64,000 bases of DNA from Caenorhabditis elegans. Lineage: Eukaryota > Nematoda > Chromadorea > Rhabditida > Rhabditidae. Below are positions 29,712 to 41,500 of the stretch, in pieces. The stretch lies in contig NC_003283.11 in assembly GCF_000002985.6 (NCBI RefSeq), forward strand, positions 17,671,501-17,735,500, written 5' to 3'. The translations under genes and the position numbers were made by a program. Each line of letters begins with the position of its first letter. Position 1 is the stretch's first letter. The notes below the pieces were generated by a model that had not been told where the DNA came from, made no database searches, and saw nothing but the letters and a program-made list of their open reading frames with translations.

Positions 29712-31785
29712 ATGAGCTCATCTCCAGTTTTAAGCAAATCAATTTGGAACGAAAATCCGACTTTTTACATTTGGACCCGCCAACATATTTTTGGACTTTT
29801 CACGTTTTTATATCCTTTGACTTATTACGTGGTTTTGTTCAAAACTCCAAAAAATTTTGGAAGCTTGAAGTGGTTCCTGGTTTTTCATATTTTTTCGTAA
29901 GATTTATAGCTTCAAAATTGATTTTTTTTGGCGGGAAATTCAAATTTCCTTTAATTTTTGGCTGGAAAATCATATTTGCAGTCAATTTTTGGCGGAAAAT
30001 TCAAGTTTACGATCTGTTTTCTTCTCTAATTTTCACTTTTTTTCAGAATAACCTGTCAATGGCTATGCAGTTTTTTATTAGTCAACTTCTACACATTTGT
30101 CCCATCAAAAATCACTCGAATCGATGGATTATTGATTGATTTTATCGATATAAATACACTTTTCACATCAATGTACGTGGTATACTCCCTGGCTTCTTCC
30201 TCCTGTCTACTACTTTTTTGTAATCGAATTTTGAGCATTTTGAACATGTATCGGAAATCAAAAACTTGTATTCGCAGATTTTTTGAACTGATTTTGTACA
30301 TTTTCGTATTTCTATTTCCCAATATAATGTTCTATGGTTTTCAAATTCCTGACCAGTCAAGTATAAAGGAGATGACAAAACAGGTGAGTATGACGTCATA
30401 GGCTAGATTTTGGTCACAATTTTGAAAGATTGGTCAGAATGTTTCTGAAAAACCAGGAAAAAAATGTAATAACTTTGAATTTTCAAAAAAAAAACAGACT
30501 AAAAATTAATTTTTTAATTAGCAAAAATTTCTCAAGTGATGGGAATTTCGAATTTCGCCCAAAAAATTATCTGCGAATTTGGATTTCCTGACGAAATTCT
30601 CGTGAAAATTTTTTTTTTGCTGAAAATTGATTGAAAATTTGAATTTTCTAGTGAAAATTGGCTAAAAATTTGAATTTCCGGCGGAAAATTGATTGAATAT
30701 TCAAATTTTTCGCTGAAAATTTGAAATTCCCTCTGAAAATAGTACAAAATTTTTGAATTTCCCGCCAAAAATAGGCTGAATTTTTAACTTTCCGCTAAAA
30801 CTTGGATGAAAATTTTGAATTTGCTGCTGGAAATTTTATCGAATCTTCAAATTCTTTGTTAAAAATTGTTTGAAATTCTGAATTTCCCGCTGAAAATTGC
30901 TTGAACATTTGAATATTCCCAGTGGAAATTCTTGTGAAGATTGATTTTTTTGCTAAAAATTGACTAAATATTTGAATTTTCAGCTTGAAATTGTCTGAGA
31001 ATACAAGTTTTCTTGCCGAAATTTAACTAAAACTGCCAAGAAAACGAATGCAAATTCAAAAATTTAGCCTTCTCGCTGAAAAAACTGATAATAGAGCAAC
31101 TATTTGTAAAACCCGTAAAATTTCGGCTGCTGATAAGAAATAATTTTTAGGGTACCCGTGAGGTGTCTGATAAAACCCACGAGGTGTCGGCTGCTTAAAA
31201 GTTAGACAGTCATTTCAAATCCAGTGAGGTGTGGCTTGAAGCTTAAAATTGACAAAACATTTGAATTTCCCGCCACAAATGTAATTTTTGCAGATCTCCC
31301 CCTACTACCCCGACTGCATTGACAATCCAAACATAATTGTATTCATCTCCCCAGACACTGAAAAACAGAAGAAATCCCTCATATTCTACCTAATTTACCT
31401 ACTTTCCCTGGCAATAGCAAGTATTTTATCGGCTCAATTTGCCTATTTCCTGCTCTCAAAACGAATGACAAATCAGTCTGAAAAAACCAGGAAAATGCAC
31501 CAAAAATTCAATCGTCGTACCCTTTTTCAAGTATTAATCGATACTTCTTTCACTTCAATTCCATTCACTATTTCCAATATGGTTACGCTTTTTCGGTGGA
31601 GAGTTCCTGAACTCACGTATTTTGTGGATTTCACCTCGAAAAGTGGCTCAACAGCTTGTATTTTTGTGCTTTTCCTATATTACGAGCCTTATCAGAAATG
31701 GTTACTGGAGGTTTTTAGACTTAAAAGTCGCCGGAATTCAGTACGACATGTGACAACTATTGTTAATAAATCTGCTGATATTTGA
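29712..31785 (+). CDS. serpentine chemoreceptor (7TM GPCR), Str-superfamily type
   Basis: Exons 29712-29896, 30047-30383 and 31294-31785 encode 337 aa in phases 2 and 0. TM1 is followed by FKTPKNFGSLKWFLVFHIF, a srh/sri-like motif. Exon 2 has CQWLCSFLLVNFYTFVPSKI and a TM3-TM4 stretch. Exon 3 has the cytoplasmic loop RMTNQSEKTRKMHQKFNRR, then TM6 and TM7 ending in LYYEPYQKWL. It is a tandem duplicate of the gene at 35822-38323, with the same exon structure and very similar protein. Exact class (srh versus sri) is uncertain. Ligand unknown; expected in chemosensory neurons. Intron 2 (910 bp) is filled with short repeats. Confidence 0.82.
30540..31030. repeat. degenerate AAATTTGAATTTCCCGCTGAAAATTG intronic repeats
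   Basis: About 15 loose units of 25-35 bp in receptor intron 2, on the strand opposite to the TTTTCAGTCAATTTT units. Confidence 0.65.
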
Positions 31786-32863
31786 ATGAATTTTTGTTCA
31801 TTTTCTGGGGGTTTTAGATTTTTTTTAGACAAAAAATACTTTATATGCACAATTTTTAATGGGGTTTTTCATGCGATGACGAAAAATGCAAAAATGTATT
31901 TGCATACAGTTTTCTCCCTATTTGGCTATATCTGGGGTAGATTTACGGCGCGTTGCGTGTCGCGTCGCGGCTCGTTTTTAGTTGTAAAACTGATGTGGAG
32001 TACACGACACTTTTCCACGCGTTGTCCGGCAGGCGATTGTCAATGGAGCGCGAAAATTCAATGAGGAAGGCCAGAACCCCGTGTGCGTACAGAAAAAGTT
32101 AAAAAAAAAACGGATGCATTTTTTGACATTTTTTGACATTTTTTTTACATTTTTCTACATTTTTTTATACATTTTTCTACATTTTTCAACATATTTCTAC
32201 ATTTTTCTGCATTTTTTTTAATTTTTTGACATTTTTTGACATTTTTCTACATATTTTGGCAAAACGGGTATAGAAATTTTTCTGATTTTTTAACAGTTCC
32301 GTAAACATTCTATGAACAGTTGAAACAATGGAAAATTAAATGCTCCACGAGGCATCTAGCAAAATTAATAATGTAAAACAGCGAAAAAATTAGAAAACTC
32401 GATGAAAATCGTCATTAAATTAAATAAAAACAGATGGAAAATGTTCATCTCGTAAATCCACACTTGCGGCACGGTTTTCATGGGCGTAACGTCTCTGGCT
32501 GCAAAATTTGGCTTTTGAAAACTCTCACTAGGCATGAAATGGATTTTTGGATTTTACAAAGTTAGTATAAAATCAGGTAAATTTTCTTTATTTTTTTCAC
32601 ATCTATATTAGGAATCAGGGGACCCACGAAACTCTAATCACCTTTTTAATATTACTGTAATTCATTTCATTTTTAAAATATATTTACCCACCCGCTATTG
32701 ATCACAAGATTTTTGGTGACTGTTTTGTTCAAAAGTACATGCAATGATTTCCTGTTGTCATATGCAAATTGCTTCGTGGTTAAATTAAATAATTGAATAT
32801 GCAACAAAATAAATTCCCATAAAAGCCGACCCTCAAAGTGGATAGTTTCACTGTACTAGCAAA
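31786..32863. other. intergenic, receptor to cysteine-rich protein gene
   Basis: 31930-32100 holds a GC-rich dispersed-repeat-like block (GGCGCGTTGCGTGTCGCGTC). 32115-32265 is a tandem (TTTTTGACAT/TTTTTCTACA)n array. The rest is unique AT-rich DNA. Confidence 0.55.
32115..32265. repeat. ACATTTTTCT / ACATTTTTTG tandem array
   Basis: About 12 units of 10-14 bp, with imperfect alternation of TTTTTGACAT and TTTTTCTACA. Confidence 0.8.
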
Positions 32864-35375
32864 ATGTTCAAAAATTATATGAAGATCATTCTTCTACTCT
32901 TATACATCCTATGGGTGGATGGTTGTCTTGTGGTCTTCTCGGTTCGTAATCCCAACATGCGGAACTGCAAGTGTCCACCGTTTAAACTGTCCAACCAGGA
33001 GGACATCCGGAAAAATGAAGGAGGAAAGTATTTGGGAGACCATCAAGTTTGGGATGCAATCGTTGAAACTGATAATGATTGTAAGCCAGCAATTACGTGT
33101 AGGCCAGTGCCCGGGGTCAGTTCATTCCTAACAGTGCTCTTCAGAAGTAATGGACCACCGCTTTACGTGAGTTAAAAAAGTTTGGAAAACATAATCAAAA
33201 TACTTTAGATCAACCGAGTTGTTGGAAATCAGGATACATTTAAAAAACAACCGCGGTCGATAGAAAACTTTGAATGCAAAGAAGTAGACGGAGAGCATCA
33301 ATGAGTCTTTTCGGGAGGTGTTGCTCAAGATGTTTCCTTTGCATGTATCGCAGACGCACATAGCTGCGACTGTCCACAAATTACGATTGACACCCAATCA
33401 GGGGCCACTTCTGTGAATCGAGTGCCATCTGCTACCAATCAATGTGGCTTTTTTAATGCAACATGCTCTAAGAAAGATAACACTCCGTATTTGTTCTCTC
33501 CTAAAAACCATTTCATAGACCCTGCAATGTCATGGCATCAGACCCCTGTGTTTTACCAAGATCTGCTTTGTGTGAAGGAAAAAGAAACATTCAATTGGTA
33601 TTTTGGAAATTTGAAATTTGAAGACCCAATTAGTGTTCAATGCAATCCCAGCGCGGGTAAAGAATTCGTGTGTTCATCTTTAAAAGAAATAAGAACCTCG
33701 GACGATTTGGAATGGTATCACAAGAAGGGAGACTACACCGATGCACTGTTTGAAAAGCTTAAGTCGTTGATATCGGAATGGCATCGGTATCGGGAGGATA
33801 TGCTTTACGACTGCAAAAACGGTTATAATCCAGTTGTGTTCAGTCAAAACATGGAACCCATCGAGGCAATAAGGCTTACCGAAATTTTCGACGGCGGTTA
33901 TAGTAATTTCTACGGCGGTTATAGTAATCTGAGCTGTTTTACCAGTTCATCACACGAACTTATCTGGCCCTGGGTAGTAGACGGAATTCAGCTCATTAAT
34001 CCGGCATATGCATGTGTCAAAAGAAGAACTGCTGTCGAAATGAATGGGTGTCAATGTCCACAACTGAAGTATATTAATCAAACCGGGATAAAGGATTTGG
34101 GAGAACACTCAGCTTATTTGAGCAATAGAACAGTCTCTTTACCAATTGTTACAGTGGACTCAAATTGTAAAGTGATGGTTGACGAGCGTGGTGTTGGTCT
34201 TGATCATCCAGATCATCATTTGGTTATCTTTCGTGAAGAAGCTCATCCAATCATTGTAAGTTTTCATGATGTTCATCCTTAATGTAAGATTTTAAGAAGT
34301 TATAAGAAGCATAAAGAATCTTAATAGTGATGAGACGTGATAAGAGAAGTGATAGCAGACGATTCTTCTAATGTTTTTGCATGTTTCATGTGATCCAAAT
34401 TTGTTCGTAATTTCAGATGCGCCGATTCCTAAATGGAGCCCAAACATCTTCTTATTCATTAAACGATTTGCTTTGCAAACAGCATAACGGTAAATATCAA
34501 TGGTTCTACGAAGATGCTAGGCTCTCGGAAAACTCGCTGTATTTTGCTCTCCAAAGCAATATAATACGGAATCATGCGACTGTCCAAAGTTTACCCTTCT
34601 GGAAGAAATAGTCATGGAGGAGCAACTCGAAACTTGTGATATCTTGAAGTTTACTCCTAACAGTCCAGAAAACTTCACAGAGATGCGAGTTGTAGTTGAG
34701 ACGATTCCTGGTGTTTCTAATCTGGCCGATTATCTTAGTGTAAGGAAACTCCTGCTATAGCTAGTAAAACTATCGTTTGCAGTTGGGCCCTGATACTTTC
34801 ACGATGGCAGGGGTGGTCTGTGCCAAAGGCCAATGGCATCTGAACGGATTTGCCTTATTTGTGGAACCAAAATTTTCCAGTATAAGTAAGAATATCGACG
34901 AACCTTGGGACTTTTGTATGTGGAAACTGTGTCGTTAAGTATATACAACATTTTTTCTAGCACGTCACTGTAATTGTGATCCAGTTTCGCAAGTATTTAC
35001 GTACCAATTTCATAGTCCTACAAATCAACACTTCACACGGGCAATTGACAGAGAAGACGTGTATATAAATCGTACGATCGAGGGTGGTACGAGGAAAAAT
35101 ATTGTAGAGTCTTGCGAATTTACTTACACTTGTGCGGGTGACGGCGATCTCGTGGTTTTCAGCTGGGAAAACGGTCCAATACCCGTAAGGGTACCCTGTT
35201 CGAAAGTATTTTTTAATGTATATTTTTGCAGTTCCCAGGTCAGACTATTACCGCCAAATGCCGGAGGCCACCAGTCTCTCACAGTGATGTCATGAAACCG
35301 TTTGTTACTGAAAATTACTGGTGGTTTGATAATTATATGATTCAACGCCCACAAATAACTTGTTTTGAAAAATAG
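32864..35375 (+). pseudogene. multi-module cysteine-rich secreted protein, disabled (TGA plus frameshift)
   Basis: Exons 32864-33166, 33209-34255, 34417-34739, 34783-34885, 34961-35184 and 35232-35375. A signal peptide is followed by repeated modules: CKCPPFKL, CDCPQIT, CQCPQLK, CDCPKFT and CNCDP. Each continues to DxC, xC, L-x-V-F and C...W-type positions. This resembles nematode extracellular DUF281-like repeats, but the assignment is tentative. TGA at 33302-33304 stands where other modules have Trp. In exon 3 the frame changes between the QWFYED stretch and CDCPKF, near 34545-34575. The exon is 323 nt, where a multiple of three is needed, which fits a 1-nt loss. All splice sites remain good and AATAAA lies at 35394, so decay is recent. 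Confidence 0.7.
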
Positions 35376-35821
35376 TGGGAAGTTGGATCATGAAATAAAG
35401 TGCTTTATATTTCACAATACATATGTATCTTACTTTTTGGACTTTGTTAAAACTGCAAAATCCGTTAATCGGTTTTTTTTTCATTTCAGAAACCTATGAT
35501 TGTTACTGAGAATTTCAGAAAATTAAAGTAAACTTATCGTTTTCAAATGAAAACGGTAGTTTTAAGTATGACAACTGTTATATGTATCTTAAGGAAAAAT
35601 CCGAACATTTTATTGGAAAAATAGCAAAAACATTTCCACAACTTCAACATTCATAAAATATATTTGATTTTCTTGTAGCTGTTCAGGTTCCAGAGTTACG
35701 TCAGTTCTGACCAGAGGTACCTCGAACTGTTGATCAGAAATATTCGCTCGACTGTTTTTGACTAATTACACTGGTCAGAATATAATGTTCCTATTACTTT
35801 TTGTTTCATCAAAGCTCCGCT
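35376..35821. other. intergenic, upstream of the second duplicated receptor
   Basis: Unique AT-rich DNA with the AATAAA signal of the upstream locus at 35394-35399. Confidence 0.5.
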
Positions 35822-38323
35822 ATGACCAGTTCGATTTGGAACGAAAATCCAACATTTTACATTTGGACCCGTCAACTCATTTTTGGGCTTCTCACTTTTT
35901 TATATCCTTTGATTTTTTATCTGGTTTTGTGCAGGACTCCCAAACAATTTGGGAACTTGAAGTGGTTTCTGAGTTTTCATATTTTTGCGTGAGTTATTTT
36001 TTGGAGGCTAGAATTCTATAGAAATACAGATTTTCAGTCAGTTTTGAAGGGAAATTCAGATTTTCAGGCAATTTTTGACTAAAAAACTCAGGTTTGTAGT
36101 CATTTTTCAATGAGACATTTCAAATTTTCAGTCAATTTTCAGCAAAAAAATGTTGAATTTTAGTCAATTTTTGACTAGAAAATCAAGTTTCTAGTCATTT
36201 TTCAATGGGAAATTTTAATTTTTCCGTCACTTTCCAGCTGGAAATTTGACTGGCAGCCAGTTTTTGATTTGAAAAATTCAGGTTTCTAGTAAGTTTTCAG
36301 TAGAAAATTCTAATTTTCCGTCAATTTTCAGCTGAAATTTTAAATTTTTGACTAGAAAACCAAGTCTTTAGTCATTTTTCAGTAGGAAATTCACATTTTT
36401 TGACATTTTTTTGACTAAAAAGCTAAGGGTTCTAGTATTTTTCAATAGGAAATTTCAATTTTCCGTTAGTTGTGTTTCAGCTTGAAACTTACCTTGTAGT
36501 CAAACTTTGACTAGAAAACCAAGTTTCTAGTCATTTTTCGATGGGAAATTTTAATTTTTCCGTCACTTTCAAGCTGGAAATTTGACTGGCAGCCAGTTTT
36601 TGATTCGAAAAATTCAGGTTTCTAGTGAGTTTTCAGTAGAAAATTCAATTTTTCAGTCAATTTTCAGTTGGAAATTCACTTTTTCTATCAATGTTTGACT
36701 ACAAAAAGCAAATTTCCAGTCATTTTTCAGTAGGAAGTTATAATGTTCCGTCAATTTTCAGCTGGAAATTTAAGTTTTCAGTAAGAAATTTGAACATTTT
36801 CTGTCAACTTTTGACTGAAATATCAGTTTTCTGGTAATTTTTCTATGAGAAATTCAAATTTTCAGTCAAGTTTGGGAGATATAAATTTCTGGCCAAATCT
36901 TGGCGGGAAATTCAAAATCTTTCGTTGATTGAAAAATTCACTTTTCCATTTTTTCCAGAATAACCTGTCAATGGCTGTGCAGTTTCTTACTAATCGATTT
37001 CTACACATTCGTCCCATCAAAAATCACTCGAATCGACGGATTATTAATTGATTTTATCGATGCAAAAGTGCTCTACACTTCCATGTATATTTTATCTGCC
37101 TTGTCAACTTCCTCTTGTCTTCTACTGTTTTGTAACTCGGTGTTCAACATTTTCAACATGTTAAGAAACAACAAATCTTGGTTGAGAACATTCTCAGAAT
37201 GGTTGGCTTGGACTTTTGTGTTGATGTTCCCATTTATGTCACTTCTCGGTTTCACAATACGTGATCAGCCAAATGTGAAAGCTTTGACCAAACAGGTTAG
37301 TAATGTGATCTCATTATGTTTTTTTCTGAAACCAAAAGATGTCTAGACTGAAAAAAGTTAGCTGAAAATTAAACTTTCCTATAGGGCTTCCATGCCATAA
37401 CGCCACCCCAGCCGCTCGTCCTTTATAGGCGCGGAACCCAAAAATTGTCGGCTGCGGAGAAAAAACAACATTCGTAGTATGTGTTGTAAACACCAATCCT
37501 CTGACTTCTCGTAATAGTGCATAAATAAGGCGAGAGGCCGGCGTGATGCGGGCAAGTTGGAGGCAGGCGTCAGGCCCTGAAACCGCGCCTGCCTCCTATA
37601 AAAGCTCTGCTTTTCTTTTTGCTAAAATTTGACACAAAAACTCGCATTTCCAGCTTAAAATTGTCTGAGAATACAAGCTTCAACTGTCAAAAAACGACTG
37701 CAAATTAAAATTTCCAATTTAAAAATTGCCTGAACATTGCCACAATTAGACTTAAATTTTGATTTTCCCAGTGAATATTGGCTGAAAATTTGAATTTCCG
37801 CCAAAAGAACTGTTTTTTTTTGCAGATCTCTTCATATTACCCCGACTGCATTGACAACCCTAACGTAATAGTACCCATATTGCCGGATGCGGAAGGTCAG
37901 AAAAAATCACTCGTATTCTTTCTAATGTATCTATTTACAATGGCAACCGCCAGCATATTGTCTGCCCAGCTTATTTCACACTTGCTCTCAAAACGAATGA
38001 CAAATCAGTCGGACAAAACCAAAAAGATGCACCAAAAATTCAACCGTCGAAGTCTGTTTCAAGTGTTAATTGATATTTCCTTCACCTCATTTCCATATAT
38101 TATTTCAAACTTTGCAACGCTTTTTCAGTGGAGAGTTCCTGAACTTACGTACTTTGTGGATTTTATGTCGAAAAGTGGCTCAACAGCTTGTATTTTTGTG
38201 ATTTTTATGTATTATGATCCCTATCGGAAATGGTTACAAGAGATTGTTGCTCGGAAAAGTACACAGACATCCGTGAGACATGTGACCATTGCTGTGATGG
38301 ATAGAGGTGGCAATGAGCCGTGA
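35822..38323 (+). CDS. serpentine chemoreceptor (7TM GPCR), tandem duplicate
   Basis: Exons 35822-35988, 36959-37295 and 37826-38323 encode 333 aa. Exon 2 is exactly 337 nt, as in the paralogue at 29712. Shared blocks include SIWNENPTFYIWTRQ, CQWLCSFLL, SKRMTNQSDKTKKMHQKFNRR and VDFMSKSGSTACIF, so the duplication is young. The start ATG gives a 10-residue shorter N-terminus than its sister. Intron 1 (970 bp) is a repeat array, and intron 2 contains a GC-rich element (37385-37610). Class and ligand are as uncertain as for the sister gene. Confidence 0.83.
36030..36930 (+). repeat. TTTTCAGTCAATTTTTGACT intronic repeat array
   Basis: About 25 degenerate units of 30-40 bp. Most contain a perfect-looking splice acceptor string (TTTTCAG or TTTCCAG) in the sense of transcription. 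Confidence 0.75.
37385..37610. repeat. GC-rich dispersed element in receptor intron 2
   Basis: AGGGCTTCCATGCC at the left, GGCGCGGAACCC, AATTGTCGGCTGC, and GGCAGGCGTCAGG facing CGCGCCTGCCTCC. Related words occur at 39706-39952. Confidence 0.5.
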
Positions 38324-38580
38324 TCCTATTTGAGCGGGCCCACACATGAAATCAGTGAAAAAAAAATTCCGATGTCGTATAAAAACCCTATTAAATGAAG
38401 CAACTACTGAATTATAAACCATTTTTGATTTTATATTTTACTTGTTTGTTCTGAGCTTGCCGAGTTTGGCCCAAAACTGAGACTTTGAAAAAATAAATCT
38501 GGAAGACCTTTCTTTCCTAACTAAGACAATCTGGTCTATGAATAAGCAACTTCATCTATTATATACACATTAAAAAATAA

Positions 38581-41500
38581 TCAAACATTATTATTCCCTC
38601 CCGTCGCTTGATTTGGTTGTGATTGACTTGCAGTTCGATGTCTCAATTGAGACATACTATTCACTGTCATCTGATTCTGGCTATCCGAGTGTATAAGATC
38701 TCCTCTTCTCAGTTGTACCCTTCCGAAGCCTCCTCCGTAGATATCCGCGTTGGATTTCATGAATGTGGCGATAGAGCGGACCGTGAGGTTGTTCAGAATC
38801 TCGTTCGGCGTCTCGTCCTAGAAATTTTGGAAAGTTGAGGTAAAAACTAGGCCAAGAGTCTAGGGCTAAGCCTAAGCCTAAGCGTAAGTCTAAGCCTAAG
38901 CCCAAGCCTAAACTTAAACATCACCCTCAGCTTGCCTAGGAAAAGTATCAAAACCCTCACCTGAACCTCGGACCCTGCATCGACACTCAAAGCTCTCTGC
39001 ACCTTTGGAGTAGACGGTCGGTCCTCTGGCTTTACACTGGCACTGCTTCTCGTCACAATTGCGTCCAGCTTGTTCTCCACCAGAGTGAAAGCTCCTAAAA
39101 ATTCAGAAACGTGATTTTATATTTCTGTTCCCAAGTTCTCACCAAAAATTCCATTTTCGACTGCAATAAATGTATTTCGATTGACAACTTTTGTCACAGC
39201 CATTCCGAAGAAAAATATGATAGAAATTATTGGAGCAAACTTAATTTTTTCATTTTCATAGATATTTCTATTATTCCCTACCGTTGCGTTATTCGGCATA
39301 ATATCTCCCAAACCAATAGTCGATAGAGAAATGAACGAGAAGTAGAAGCAAAGAAACATATCCATTCCAGTTCCAGGTTCAGGCCCACTTAGTTCATCGT
39401 AAAAGTATATAAATATTGTACAAGCCCCTAGATAAGAGGCCAGAAGTAGCAGGCAGGCTTTAATGGGTAGGCTAATTATTTCGTCTTCGTCTACATGCTT
39501 GTTTCCGTTGAGTTCTCTGGAAGAAAAATATTTGAAGGCGGAGAACCTTCATTTGAAAAATCGTTTTTCAGACCTAAAAAGCCCAAAACTACCGAATTAA
39601 AAAAAAAAACCTAAGTTTCAAATTTTGGTACTCCACCATTAACCGAGCATAGAAATATTTAAATTTCTCTCAAACTCACCTAGATCAAGCCTAAGTAACT
39701 CAGGCCTAGGGCTCCCATAAGGTTTCCGCAACGGCGCCTCTATTACTCAAACATCATGTATCCAAATGTATAGTGCGGCGCGGAACCCCGAACGTGTCGG
39801 CCGCTTCCAAACAACTACCTCTTCACACTATGTTGCGCACACACTAAGCTGCGAAACCCCGAACGTGTCGGCCGCTCCAACTTCATTGCACACACAGCGG
39901 CGTCGGCGTGAGGACCACATTTCGCGCCCTACTCAGCTGGGAGCCCTATTCAGGCTCATTTAACACCTCTTGACTTAGCCCAAGCCTACCTGAATTTCTG
40001 TATTCCATGAGCATATAGCTTTGTCAGATGCACCAGGAAAAATTGTCCGAGGTCACGCAGCACCACAAGTGTAACAGGAACAAATATGAACCCATAGACA
40101 CAGACTAAGACTTGCCCCAGCGTAGATTCCGGGGCAATTGAACCTGAAACCCAAATATTTCAAGCTTCATTCGTACATAAAACCTACCGTAACCAGTAGT
40201 AGTATAGACATTCATACTGAAAAAAAATGCGCTTTCAAATGTCCATTTCCAATTGTCATCTGCCTCCAATTTGTAGTAGGTACTTCCTTTGTACTGTCCC
40301 TCCAGCTTCATCAGTTCAATATAGGCTTCCTGGAAAACTACATAGCTTTCTAAAACCTTTAAAACTTGAAAAAAACCGCACCCGAATATAAACTTTCATC
40401 TCTTCTTCTGTAGTCGTTGTGTTGATATTATTCACGGATTCCGTAATATTTTCGGCGAGCCTGTCCAGTAGATGCTCGAGGTTGTTAACGTGGTCCAGGG
40501 TTTTCTGGAAAAATTTAATTAAAATTTTACAGTACCCCTACAGTACACCTACATCACTCCTACAATACCGCTACAGTATCCCTACAGTACCCCTGCAGAG
40601 TCTCTACAGTACTACTACATTAATTCAGCAGTACACCTACAGTACCCATACAGTACTACTACAGTATTCCTACAGTGCACCTACAGTTCCCTTACGGTAC
40701 TCCTACAGTACACCTCCAGTATCCCTACAGTACCCTTACAGTCCCCTACAGTACCCATAGAGTACCCATATTGAATCCCTACATTACCCCTACAGTACCC
40801 CTACAATACCCCTACAGTACCCCTAGAGTACCCCTACAGCCCCCTACAGTGCCCCTACAGTACCCCTACAGTACCCCTACAGTACTTCCTACAGTAACCC
40901 ACCGCTTTCTCATGCCGACTCTCCACTGTCCAAAACATGACGGCGCCCAACAAAGTGTACAAAAGCACCAAAATCACGACAGAAAAATGGCGAAATCCGA
41001 TTTGCTTTCGATGAAATGCAAACCAATACATTGATTTATCAAATCTTCGCAAAGTGGGCACAACGGGCTCCCCCATGGCTCCGGGAGAGCTGAACCGGCT
41101 CGCGGCGTCGGTGTGGACGCTCAGGCGGTGCTGTAGACGGCCCGGTAGCTTGTTGTAAAAATCCGGGCGGTCCCGGCCTGCAAAATTTAAATTTAATTTT
41201 TTTTTTGCGATAAAGGCTTTTGAAATTTTGAAATTTTAAGCTTTAAACGCATAATTTAAATTTCCCCTCAACTCACCTGTTACTGTATAATTATTTCTCT
41301 CATAATACTTTTCCACTACATCCTCCGAATTATTCTGTGGCTTCAGAATTCCTTTATCAATTGAACTATGTCTTGTATATCTACTCTGCTGGCTTCTATC
41401 ATTTTCTGGAATACTATCCAATCGGTGACGCTCTTCCAAATCAGCATTGCTCACACTAATGCTTCTTCTGGAAAAATTTGAATTTTTTTTTTCAGAAATG

